Source: Armatimonadota bacterium
GTDB lineage: Bacteria > Armatimonadota > UBA10988 > DTZQ01
DNA: 13,950 nucleotides
Assembly (NCBI GenBank): GCA_012961305.1
Contig: DTZQ01000298.1
Coordinates: 1-13,950, forward strand
Direction of reading: 5' to 3'
Both the position numbers and the translations under genes were made by a program. Under the pieces are notes generated by a model. The model searched no databases. It was not told the origin of the DNA and saw nothing but the letters and a program-made list of their open reading frames with translations. This document shows, one piece after another, positions 7,878 to 13,950 of this stretch; the first letter of the stretch is position 1; each line of letters opens with the position of its first letter.

Positions 7878-7940
7878 GGGGGAACATCATTGGGGGTCCC
7901 GAGATGACCAGCAGGTTGATTCTCCCCAAAGGAGTCACTC

Positions 7941-8585
7941 GTGGGACACTACTTAGTTTTACGGACGGAAGGGCGGGGGGCGCTGGTGGAAGCCCCCGGC
8001 AAACAGGCGGCTTGGGAACAGGCCCAACAGCGGTGGCCCGATGCCCGCGGCGTGGTGGATTTGGACGAACCCCTGGTGGCCCAGGTCCTCCTTGACCACC
8101 TCTATCCACCCCTGGCTGAAATTTCAGATTTGAGATTTGAAATCTCAGATAGAGCCGCCCCCAGCCAGTTGATTATCTACACCGACGGCAGCACCGTTGG
8201 CAATCCCGGCCCCGCGGGTTGGGCCTACATGCGTGCCGACGGGCGGAAAGACTCTGGACACTTGGGCGTCGCCGGAAGCAATGTGGCGGAACTCACGGCG
8301 GTCTGGCAAGCCCTCCAATCCTGTCCCCAAGGGGCCAGGGTGACCATCGTTACCGACAGCCGCAACGTCGTTGGCTGGCTGCGGGATGGTTGGAAGCGGC
8401 GCAACTTAGAAGTTAAACGTGTGGCGGCGGAAATTGACCGCCTCATTGCGGCGCGGAACCTGGACGTTCGCTATGAACTCGTCACCGGCCATGCAGGCCA
8501 AAGGGAGAACGAAGAGGTACATCGCTTGGCGGAAGCCGCGGCGCGACAGAAACTCCCACCCTCGCCTTCCGTTGCAGAGGATTGA
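7941..8585 (+). CDS. RNase HI-like protein with extra N-terminal segment
   Basis: This 214-residue protein probably cuts RNA in RNA:DNA hybrids. The GTG start at 7941 has an AAAGGAG ribosome binding site (7928-7934) six bases upstream. The RNase H fold occupies about residues 76-205. By alignment with E. coli RNase HI, D82 (YTDGS), E117 (NVAELTA) and D139 (VTDSRN) match D10, E48 and D70, and H184 (TGHAGQREN) matches H124. The position of D134 is His194 (EEVHRLAEAA). The D70-to-H124 interval is nine residues shorter than in E. coli, so the basic protrusion looks reduced. Residues 1-59 are an additional segment I do not recognise; it is not the usual Caulimovirus-type hybrid-binding domain by eye. 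A palindromic DNA element encodes part of the linker (EISDLRFEISD, 60-70). It lies 63 bases after the tubulin-like gene, possibly by readthrough. The symbol rnhA is withheld because the domain layout differs. Confidence 0.85.
   Translation: MGHYLVLRTEGRGALVEAPGKQAAWEQAQQRWPDARGVVDLDEPLVAQVLLDHLYPPLAEISDLRFEISDRAAPSQLIIYTDGSTVGNPGPAGWAYMRADGRKDSGHLGVAGSNVAELTAVWQALQSCPQGARVTIVTDSRNVVGWLRDGWKRRNLEVKRVAAEIDRLIAARNLDVRYELVTGHAGQRENEEVHRLAEAAARQKLPPSPSVAED
8116..8147. repeat. Short palindromic element inside the RNase H-like gene
   Basis: Two adjacent palindromes make up this stretch. CTGAAATTTCAG (8116-8127) is a perfect 12-base palindrome. TGAGATTT-g-AAATCTCA (8131-8147) is a perfect inverted repeat with 8-base arms. 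The stretch is far more AT-rich than the surrounding gene and translates to a repetitive, charged linker. AT-rich GATTTGAGATTTGAAAT-like repeats are, from memory, common between genes in some Chloroflexota and cyanobacteria. Here the element is in-frame, and it falls exactly between the N-terminal segment and the RNase H fold. Confidence 0.6.
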
Positions 8586-8588
8586 CCT

Positions 8589-8617
8589 GTTGGGAAGGGA
8601 GAATGAGGCTTCCCAAC
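8589..8617 (+). terminator. Nine-bp hairpin between the RNase H-like gene and etfA, possible weak terminator
   Basis: GTTGGGAAG (8589-8597) and CTTCCCAAC (8609-8617) are perfectly complementary with an 11-base loop, three bases after the upstream stop codon. A short T-run (8625-8629) begins eight bases past the stem, too far for an ideal intrinsic terminator. The hairpin abuts the -35 box of the etfA promoter, so a role as an operator or roadblock is also possible. Confidence 0.45.
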
Positions 8618-8619
8618 CC

Positions 8620-8648
8620 TTGAGTTTTTCCGAAGTTTATGTTAAAAT
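8620..8648 (+). promoter_or_regulatory. Sigma-70-type promoter for etfA
   Basis: TTGAGT at 8620-8625 and TAAAAT at 8643-8648 are separated by exactly 17 bases, and TG at 8640-8641 gives an extended -10 element. Transcription would start near 8655, leaving a leader of about 50 bases before the etfA ATG at 8708. This is the clearest promoter in the window, and it separates the fatty-acid-oxidation genes from the upstream cluster. Confidence 0.7.
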
Positions 8649-8707
8649 ACCGAGCATGGGCGGTGATAACTTGACTGGGCGTAAAAGGCAAAGCGTAAGG
8701 AGACCTT

Positions 8708-9724
8708 ATGGCCTTAGAGAAGGGAGTGCTCGTTTTTGCCGAGCAGGATGGAGGTAAGTTGGCGGAGGTCGCCTTGGAAGTGGTTTCCAAAGGTCGCGAA
8801 CTGGCCGACCGGTTAGAAGGCGAACTGGCCTCCCTCTTGATGGGGCAGGATGTCGCTCCCCTGGCGGAGGAGTTAATTGCCTACGGCTGCGACAAGGTGT
8901 TTGTGGCCGACGACCCTCGTCTGGCCCAGTACACCACTTTGCCCTATGCGAAAGTGCTGGCCGACCTCATCCGGGCCCAACGGCCAGCCATTGTCCTTTT
9001 CGGGGCTACTCATGTAGGGCGGGACCTGGCCCCGCGAATTGCTTCCCAACTGCGCACTGGGCTGACCGCAGACTGTACAGACCTGCAAATTGGCGACTAT
9101 GTTTCCCGCCGCCCGGCGCGGGAGTACCACAACTTGCTCCTGCAAATTCGGCCGGCCTTCGGCGGCAACATCATTGCCACCATCGTATGTCCGAAGACCC
9201 GTCCCCAGATGGCTACGGTGCGGGAGGGGGTGATGCGCCTGGCCAGACCGAACTACGACCGGACGGGGGAAGTGCTGTCGGTGCCGGTGAACCTGGATGA
9301 GCGGGACCTGGTGGTAAGAGTCCTGCGGCGGGAGAAGGCGGAAAGGCAGGTGAACTTGAAAGCGGCGCGCATTATCGTGGCCGGGGGGGCGGGGGTGGGC
9401 AGCAAGGAGAACTTCTCCCTGATTTACGAACTGGCCGAGGTGTTGGGGGGGGCCGTAGGGGCCTCGCGGGCCGCGGTGGATGCCGGTTTCATCGGCAAGG
9501 AGCACCAAGTAGGGCAGACGGGCACCACCGTTCGCCCCAAACTCTACATTGCCTGTGGCATTTCCGGGGCCGTTCAGCACTGTGCGGGCATGGCGGAAGC
9601 GGGGAAAATTGTGGCCATTAATACCGACCCCCACGCGCCCATTTTCCGCCTGGCCCATTACGGCATCCTCGGCGATTTGAAGGAGGTCATTCCCAAAATC
9701 ATCAAGGTTTACAAGGAGGGATAG
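8708..9724 (+). CDS. etfA: Electron transfer flavoprotein alpha subunit
   Basis: ETF is a soluble alpha/beta heterodimer that accepts electrons from acyl-CoA dehydrogenases at a bound FAD and passes them to ETF-quinone oxidoreductase or another acceptor. The 338-residue length is typical for the alpha subunit. The N-terminal domain (about 1-190) carries GATHVGRDLAPRIA. The FAD-binding C-terminal domain (about 215-338) has the family signatures in order: AGGAGVGSKENF, GASRAAVDAG, HQVGQTGTTV, GISGAVQHCAGM, AINTDP and APIFRLAHYGILGDL. ATG 8708 follows TAAGGAG (8696-8702) and the strong promoter at 8620. The stop lies 9 bases before the acyl-CoA dehydrogenase start, so the two are co-transcribed and probably work together. 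The beta subunit gene, usually immediately upstream, is not in this window; the RNase H-like gene occupies that place. Confidence 0.95.
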   Translation: MALEKGVLVFAEQDGGKLAEVALEVVSKGRELADRLEGELASLLMGQDVAPLAEELIAYGCDKVFVADDPRLAQYTTLPYAKVLADLIRAQRPAIVLFGATHVGRDLAPRIASQLRTGLTADCTDLQIGDYVSRRPAREYHNLLLQIRPAFGGNIIATIVCPKTRPQMATVREGVMRLARPNYDRTGEVLSVPVNLDERDLVVRVLRREKAERQVNLKAARIIVAGGAGVGSKENFSLIYELAEVLGGAVGASRAAVDAGFIGKEHQVGQTGTTVRPKLYIACGISGAVQHCAGMAEAGKIVAINTDPHAPIFRLAHYGILGDLKEVIPKIIKVYKEG

Positions 9725-9733
9725 GGCCCAACC

Positions 9734-11476
9734 ATGCCCAATTTCTTCGACGACAACGAGGACCTGCAGTTTCATTTTCAGCACCTCCCCTTCGGGGAAA
9801 TCGTGCCGCTGCGGGAGCGCGATTTTGCGGAGCGGGAACTTTACCCCTACGCGCCGGAGAACGTCGCGGACGCGGTGGACAGTTACGCCCGCGTGTTGAG
9901 CATGTTGGGCCAACTGGCAGCGGAATTCATCGCTCCCCGCGCGCCCGCGGTGGACGAGCAGGGGCCCCTGCTGCAGGATGGAGAGGTGATTTACGCCCCA
10001 GACACCCAGGAAGCCCTGAAAATGCTCTCCCAAGCCGGGGTTATGGGCTTCACCCTGCCGCGCAAGTACGGCGGTTTGAACTTCCCCACGGTAGTGTACA
10101 GCATGGCCATAGAACTCGTGTCCCGCGCCGATGCCAGTTTGATGACTCTGTTCGGCCTGCAAGACATCGCCGAAACCATCAACGAGTTCGCCAGTGAGGA
10201 ACTCAAGGAAAAGTACCTACCTCGGTTCAGCGCGGGCGAGGTCACCGGGGCGATGGTGCTTACGGAGCCAGATGCGGGCTCCGATTTGCAGGCGGTGCGC
10301 ACCACGGCTACCGAAGACCCGGCCCACGGCTGCTGGCGCTTGAACGGCGTCAAGCGGTTCATCACCAATGGCGGCGCGGACGTGCTGCTGGTGCTGGCCC
10401 GTTCTGAGCCGGGGACCACGGACGCCCGCGGGCTCAGTTTGTTCCTGTGTGAGGCCCAGGAGGGCGTGCGGGTGCGCCGATTGGAAAACAAACTGGGCCT
10501 TCACGGCTCGCCTACCTGTGAACTCCAGTTCGAAAACGCCCCCGCCCAACTGATAGGCCAGCGGCGGCGCGGCCTGACTCGCTATGTGTTCTCCCTCTTG
10601 AACGGGGCGCGGGTGGCTATCGCGGCCCAGGCCTTGGGCATTGCTGAGGCTGCCTACGAGGAAGCCCTGCGCTTCGCGGAGAAACGAGAGCAGTTCGGCA
10701 AGGCCATCAGAAACATCCCGCCGGTGGCGGAAATGCTGGTCAACATGCGCCTGGAAATTGAGGCCGGACGCAGTTTGCTCTACGAAACGGCCTGGGCGGT
10801 GGATATGGCCCGGGAATTGGCCCATAAAATGAAAGACCTCCCCGCTGAGGCCCGCGAGGAAAAAAGACGTCTGCGACCCCAGGTCACCCGGTTCCAGCGG
10901 TTGGCTTCCGTCCTTACGCCCCTGGCCAAATATTACCTCACCGAGATGTGCGTACGGGTTGCCAACGACGCCCTGCAGGTGCACGGGGGCAGCGGGTACA
11001 TGAAGGACTATCCGGTGGAGCGGCTCTACCGCGATGCCCGCATTACCACCATCTACGAGGGCACTTCGCAACTGCAAATTGTAGCCATCATCGCCGGACT
11101 GCTGGGCGGGGCTTTGAGGGAACGTTTGCAGGAGTTCGCCACGGCTTCCTATCCAGCGGAGTTGGAGGAGTGGGCAAAGACCCTGCATCGGGCGCAGGAG
11201 CAGTTGTTGGCGGCGGTCGAATACGTGCGAGAGAAGCACGAGCCTGACTACACCGATTTGCACGCCCGGGGACTGGCCGATGCAGCCTGCGATGTGTATT
11301 TGGGCTACCTCCTCCTGCGCGAGGCCCAGCGGTCGGAGCGGAAGGCCCTTTTGGCCCGGAAGTTCATCTCCATCCGCGGGCCCCAAATCGAAATAAACAC
11401 CTGCCGGGCGTGCAGCGACGACCGGCTGGTTTTGGACTACTTGGACCTGCTCCTGGGCCACAGTTTGGCCGAGTAG
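9734..11476 (+). CDS. Acyl-CoA dehydrogenase with C-terminal extension
   Basis: This enzyme oxidises an acyl-CoA to its 2-enoyl-CoA using FAD and donates electrons to ETF, whose alpha subunit is encoded just upstream. At 580 residues it is longer than the common 380-residue family members. Seen in order are an N-terminal helical part that includes VMGFTLPRKYGGL, the FAD/substrate loop TEPDAGSD (177-184), KRFITNGGAD, the helix EKREQFGKAI, VHGGSGYMKDYPVERLYRDARI, and IYEGTSQLQ (440-448). Glu442 is the probable catalytic base, as in medium- and short-chain enzymes. The last 110 or so residues form an extra helical domain resembling the ACDH_C extension. A charged helical insertion follows DMARELAHKM. 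AAGGAGG overlaps the end of etfA, 14 bases before the ATG, rather far; translational coupling is likely. Chain length of the substrate cannot be read from sequence. Confidence 0.95.
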   Translation: MPNFFDDNEDLQFHFQHLPFGEIVPLRERDFAERELYPYAPENVADAVDSYARVLSMLGQLAAEFIAPRAPAVDEQGPLLQDGEVIYAPDTQEALKMLSQAGVMGFTLPRKYGGLNFPTVVYSMAIELVSRADASLMTLFGLQDIAETINEFASEELKEKYLPRFSAGEVTGAMVLTEPDAGSDLQAVRTTATEDPAHGCWRLNGVKRFITNGGADVLLVLARSEPGTTDARGLSLFLCEAQEGVRVRRLENKLGLHGSPTCELQFENAPAQLIGQRRRGLTRYVFSLLNGARVAIAAQALGIAEAAYEEALRFAEKREQFGKAIRNIPPVAEMLVNMRLEIEAGRSLLYETAWAVDMARELAHKMKDLPAEAREEKRRLRPQVTRFQRLASVLTPLAKYYLTEMCVRVANDALQVHGGSGYMKDYPVERLYRDARITTIYEGTSQLQIVAIIAGLLGGALRERLQEFATASYPAELEEWAKTLHRAQEQLLAAVEYVREKHEPDYTDLHARGLADAACDVYLGYLLLREAQRSERKALLARKFISIRGPQIEINTCRACSDDRLVLDYLDLLLGHSLAE

Positions 11477-11504
11477 AAGGGTTGGGCCGCGCTTCCGTCT
11501 CTTG

Positions 11505-11548
11505 CCGCAGAGAACGCAGAGTTCGCCCAGACCGCTGCGCCTCTGCGG
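11505..11548. repeat. Inverted repeat CCGCAGAG/CTCTGCGG
   Basis: CCGCAGAG (11505-11512) is a perfect inverse of CTCTGCGG (11541-11548), separated by 28 bases that include a further CGCAGAG copy (11515-11521, reading CGCAGAG). CGCAGAG/CTCTGCG-rich repeats are scattered between genes in many environmental bacterial genomes, to my recollection. It is probably a dispersed repeat rather than a gene-specific signal. It lies in the gap between the acyl-CoA dehydrogenase and the secreted protein. Confidence 0.55.
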
Positions 11549-11567
11549 TGAAAGGGAAGAGGGAAAA

Positions 11568-12830
11568 ATGGGCAAGTTGTCCTTTTGGGCTGGACTGCTG
11601 GTTCTTCTCCTTTTTCCCCTCACTGCCCAGCCGCGCCTGGAACTGAGGGACTTTTTCCTTTCCGAACCGCTCCTGTACCCCTTGGACACGGCCCTTGCCC
11701 GGCTGGTGCTCACCAACGCGGGAGACGAACCGGTGCGCAACCTGACGGCTACGCTCCATTGGCCGGAGGAGGCGGTGGAGACGGACGCCCCCCAACGCTC
11801 GCGAGAGGCCCTTGGGCCAGGGGAGAAGGTGACCTTCACCTGGCCCCTGAGGGCCAAAATTGCGGCCGCCGGGGAAATCCAGGTCACGGTCACAGCAGCG
11901 GGGTTGAGGCCGCTGTTCGCTGAGCAGCCGTTAATCATCTCCCGGCCCCTGCCGCCAGTCAGTCGGGAGCGGGCTTACTTGGGGGCCTCGCTGTGCCGGG
12001 AAGGGGAAGCCATAGTTTTAGCCAACGAGCGCATTCGCGTCGTTTTTGCTCCCAATCCCTTCGGCTACGGCGTAATTGCTGTGGATGGCTACCGCCGCCA
12101 GGTTCACCAATGGACGCGCCTGGCGGTGATGCCCTGGCTGCTGCGCGTGCATTATCGGACCAACCTGGGCGACGCCGTACAACAGCCGGTATTCGTTCAG
12201 TTCCCGATAGAAAAGTTAGAGTGGCCTCCCCGCCCGCTGCCTCAGGCGCAGTTTACTCTGGGGGGCGAGTTCACCGATGTGGACGGGGTGCGCTGGAAAG
12301 TGAGCACCACTTTCCACCTGGAAACGGGTGGGAACACGGTGCAATTTACCCACACCCTCCAGGCGGCGGCTCCGCGACACCTGCTGCGGTTTGAAGGGCC
12401 CTGTCTGTTGGCGGGGGACGACCGATGGGGGCCTCCGGTGCAGTGGGTATGGTCGCCTGCGGTGGGAGAGGTGAAGGCGGAAACGGCTGCCCAACCGGAT
12501 TTCCTCTTCTCTTACCCACCGGAGCAAGTGCGCACTCCGGCCCTGGCCCTGGCCACGGAACACTTCTCCTTCGGCTTGGTCTGGCAACCACCGCGGCCTA
12601 TCTCCCGCCGCCGCCCCCCACTCTTGGCTCGGCTGGAGTCTCCGCGTCCCGACCGACATCCTCACGCCTACCTTTTGGCCCTGTCCGTGCCTGCTGTCCC
12701 TGCGGGGGTAGGCAGTGCAGACCGCGCTGCCTGGTACGAACTGCCGCCGGAACGCACACGCCGCATTGAGAGCACTCTGTTCATCAGCACCACGGGCGAC
12801 CTCACTGCGGCGGTAGAAGAGCAGTTGTAA
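11568..12830 (+). CDS. Secreted beta-rich protein of unknown function
   Basis: I do not recognise a full-length family. The start is set at ATG 11568, because it opens a classical signal peptide (GKLSFWAGLLVLLLFPLTAQP, cut near residue 20) and follows a purine-rich stretch. The in-frame TTG at 11502 would add 22 Arg-rich residues encoded by the repeat. Residues of about 24-110 resemble a CARDB/NEW3-type beta-sandwich (LARLVLTNAGDEPVRNLTA, then LGPGEKVTFTW). These modules often serve as adhesion or spacer domains. Residues 125-420 are rich in beta strands with many Trp, Pro and Arg, and could be a sugar-binding-like or mutarotase-like sandwich, but no catalytic motif is evident. No membrane anchor or cell-wall sorting signal is seen at the C-terminus. 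The product ends abruptly at VEEQL, so truncation of a longer protein is possible. It has no obvious link to either neighbour. Confidence 0.78.
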   Translation: MGKLSFWAGLLVLLLFPLTAQPRLELRDFFLSEPLLYPLDTALARLVLTNAGDEPVRNLTATLHWPEEAVETDAPQRSREALGPGEKVTFTWPLRAKIAAAGEIQVTVTAAGLRPLFAEQPLIISRPLPPVSRERAYLGASLCREGEAIVLANERIRVVFAPNPFGYGVIAVDGYRRQVHQWTRLAVMPWLLRVHYRTNLGDAVQQPVFVQFPIEKLEWPPRPLPQAQFTLGGEFTDVDGVRWKVSTTFHLETGGNTVQFTHTLQAAAPRHLLRFEGPCLLAGDDRWGPPVQWVWSPAVGEVKAETAAQPDFLFSYPPEQVRTPALALATEHFSFGLVWQPPRPISRRRPPLLARLESPRPDRHPHAYLLALSVPAVPAGVGSADRAAWYELPPERTRRIESTLFISTTGDLTAAVEEQL

Positions 12831-12964
12831 GGGGGCGTATCGCTTATGGTGTATTGCGTAATTGGACCGGGCAACGCATAGGCGCTTTATGAGGAGGACA
12901 GCAAACAGGCCCGCAAAATTAACCGTTTCCGTAACACCCTCCGATAGACCACCGGCACATAGCC

Positions 12965-13900
12965 ATGGAAACACGAGTAACCGTAACCGTACCGGCGACG
13001 ACGGCCAACTTGGGGCCGGGGTTTGATTCCCTGGGCCTGGCTCTGGGCCTGTACAACCGCCTGGAGGCGGAATTCAGGGCCGAACCGGGCTGGCACTTGG
13101 AAATTGTCGGCGCGGGGGCGGACACCCTGCCGCGAGATGAGACCAACATCGTGGTTGAGGCCATGCAGCGGGTTTTCGAGCGAGGGGGGAACCCGCCCTC
13201 GGGCGTGCGACTGCGGCTGACCAACGAAATTCCCTTAGCGCGGGGGTTGGGCAGCAGTGCAGCGGCGCGAGTGGCGGGGTTAGCAGCGGCGAACGCTCTG
13301 GCCCAGGCGAACCTGTCAGAGGCAGAACTGCTGCGCCTGGCGGCGGAGTTGGAGGGACATCCCGACAACGTGGTTCCGGCGGTGTGCGGAGGATTCACCG
13401 TAACCGCCATGGCAGGTTCCCAGCCCCTTTACGTTCGCTTCGACCCGCCTTCGGGCCTGCGGGCGGTGATTGCCGTGCCCGATTTTGAACTGCCCACCGC
13501 TCAGGCCCGCGCGGCCCTGCCGGAGACCTATTCCCGGGCCGACGCGGTGCACAACCTCAGTCGGACGGCGCTGGTAGTCGCTGCTCTGGCCAGCGAACGG
13601 CTCGACCTGCTACGGGCGGCGATGGAGGACCGAATTCACCAACCCTACCGTCTGCCCCTCATTCCGGGCGCGGAGGAGGTGCTGGCGGTGGCTTTAGAGG
13701 CCGGAGCCTTGGGAGTGGCCCTCAGCGGCGCCGGGCCCACGCTGTTAGCGCTGACGGCGGAAAACGCTGCGGCCATCGCCCAAGCCATGCAATCCACCTG
13801 GGCCCAGCACGGCATCCAATGCACAGCGCGGGAGGTGGGGATAGAGAAAGGAGGGTTAAGGGTGGTTTCAACTCCCCAGGTGGAATTCGCCGCGTTGTGA
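12965..13900 (+). CDS. thrB: Homoserine kinase
   Basis: ThrB phosphorylates homoserine with ATP, the penultimate step of threonine synthesis, in the cytoplasm. The 311-residue length is normal. The N-terminus carries the family hallmark VPATTANLGPGFDSLGLAL (residues 9-27). The GHMP-kinase phosphate-binding loop is PLARGLGSSAA (90-100). EGHPDNVVPAVCGGF (130-144) and the C-terminal glycine-rich motif GVALSGAGPTLLAL complete the set. ATG 12965 is the only sensible start, since an in-frame TAA lies at 12932. No good Shine-Dalgarno sequence precedes it: the nearest, GAGGAGG at 12891-12897, is about 67 bases away, so initiation may be weak or the mRNA may start close to the ATG. No thrA/hom or thrC is present nearby, though the right side is cut by the window. 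The preceding 134 bases hold no convincing promoter. Confidence 0.95.
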   Translation: METRVTVTVPATTANLGPGFDSLGLALGLYNRLEAEFRAEPGWHLEIVGAGADTLPRDETNIVVEAMQRVFERGGNPPSGVRLRLTNEIPLARGLGSSAAARVAGLAAANALAQANLSEAELLRLAAELEGHPDNVVPAVCGGFTVTAMAGSQPLYVRFDPPSGLRAVIAVPDFELPTAQARAALPETYSRADAVHNLSRTALVVAALASERLDLLRAAMEDRIHQPYRLPLIPGAEEVLAVALEAGALGVALSGAGPTLLALTAENAAAIAQAMQSTWAQHGIQCTAREVGIEKGGLRVVSTPQVEFAAL

Positions 13901-13906
13901 CACCCC

Positions 13907-13946
13907 GTAGAACAGGGCTTTATGCCCTGCCGACCTTTGTTTCTAC
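13907..13946 (+). repeat. Palindrome after thrB (dispersed repeat or terminator)
   Basis: CAGGGC (13913-13918) pairs with GCCCTG (13924-13929) around a TTTAT loop. GTAGAA (13907-13912) pairs with TTCTAC (13941-13946) to form an outer helix with an asymmetric bulge. There is no clean U-tract after the stem. GCAGGGCTTTATGCCCTGC-type palindromes are, from memory, frequent between genes in several bacterial groups, so a dispersed repeat is as likely as a terminator. The window ends four bases later. Confidence 0.5.
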
Positions 13947-13950
13947 TCTA

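Noticed and set aside
8672..8702. A second possible promoter (TTGACT, then TAAGGA) before etfA
   Set aside because: The spacing is 19 bases, the -10 box is poor and coincides with the Shine-Dalgarno sequence; the 8620-8648 promoter is far better.
8873..10162. A 429-codon minus-strand open frame across etfA and the dehydrogenase start
   Set aside because: The + strand carries unmistakable ETF-alpha and acyl-CoA dehydrogenase signatures; the reverse product is Gly/His/Gln-rich as expected of an antisense shadow.
10217..11938. A 573-codon minus-strand open frame across the acyl-CoA dehydrogenase and the next gene
   Set aside because: It overlaps a certain acyl-CoA dehydrogenase and the signal peptide of the following gene, and it shows no family features.
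12866..12896. A possible promoter TTGGAC/TTATGA before thrB
   Set aside because: The boxes are weak and the spacing is 19 bases; it is not supportable without transcript data.
12846..12947. A short frame (MVYCVIGPGNA, TAG, then ALYEEDSKQARKINRF) in the gap before thrB
   Set aside because: It is only 33 codons with an internal stop and no recognisable family; it is not enough to call a gene or pseudogene.

Overview
This is a GC-rich window (roughly 60% by eye) with every convincing gene on the + strand. It looks like bacterial chromosome, not phage or plasmid. The protein mix fits Chloroflexota or a similar deep-branching, possibly thermophilic group: a Tubulin_2-type protein beside a secreted VWA protein, an acyl-CoA dehydrogenase with a C-terminal extension, and short palindromic repeats in and between genes. 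I hold that placement at low to moderate confidence because the window has no rRNA or ribosomal protein gene.

Positions 1-7877 hold the most unusual block, three large genes in a row. They encode an unrecognised alpha-helical-repeat protein (46-2280), a signal-peptide/VWA/single-TM/FHA-like protein (2461-4869), and a large tubulin/FtsZ-superfamily protein with coiled coils (5106-7877). The gaps between them are unusually long for an operon (180 and 236 bases). Both gaps are dense in RNA-hairpin potential, and each ends at the ribosome binding site of the next gene. The pairing of a tubulin-like protein with a VWA protein recalls a membrane-remodelling system proposed from genome context by Makarova and Koonin (2010). 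The version here adds a helical-repeat partner and two structured leaders.

Positions 7941-8585 encode a small RNase HI-like protein with an extra N-terminal segment. A short palindromic element lies in-frame in its linker, and His stands where the fourth catalytic-site Asp normally is. A 9-bp hairpin and a clear sigma-70-type promoter (8620-8648) follow and drive the next unit.

Positions 8708-11476 are a two-gene fatty-acid-oxidation unit: etfA (electron transfer flavoprotein alpha) followed closely by an acyl-CoA dehydrogenase. The enzyme would pass electrons from acyl-CoA to ETF. No etfB is present in the window.

Positions 11568-12830 encode an unrecognised secreted beta-rich protein, preceded by an inverted repeat of the CCGCAGAG/CTCTGCGG kind. 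Positions 12965-13900 are thrB (homoserine kinase), followed by a palindrome at the window edge. No tRNA, rRNA, transposase or CRISPR array was seen.
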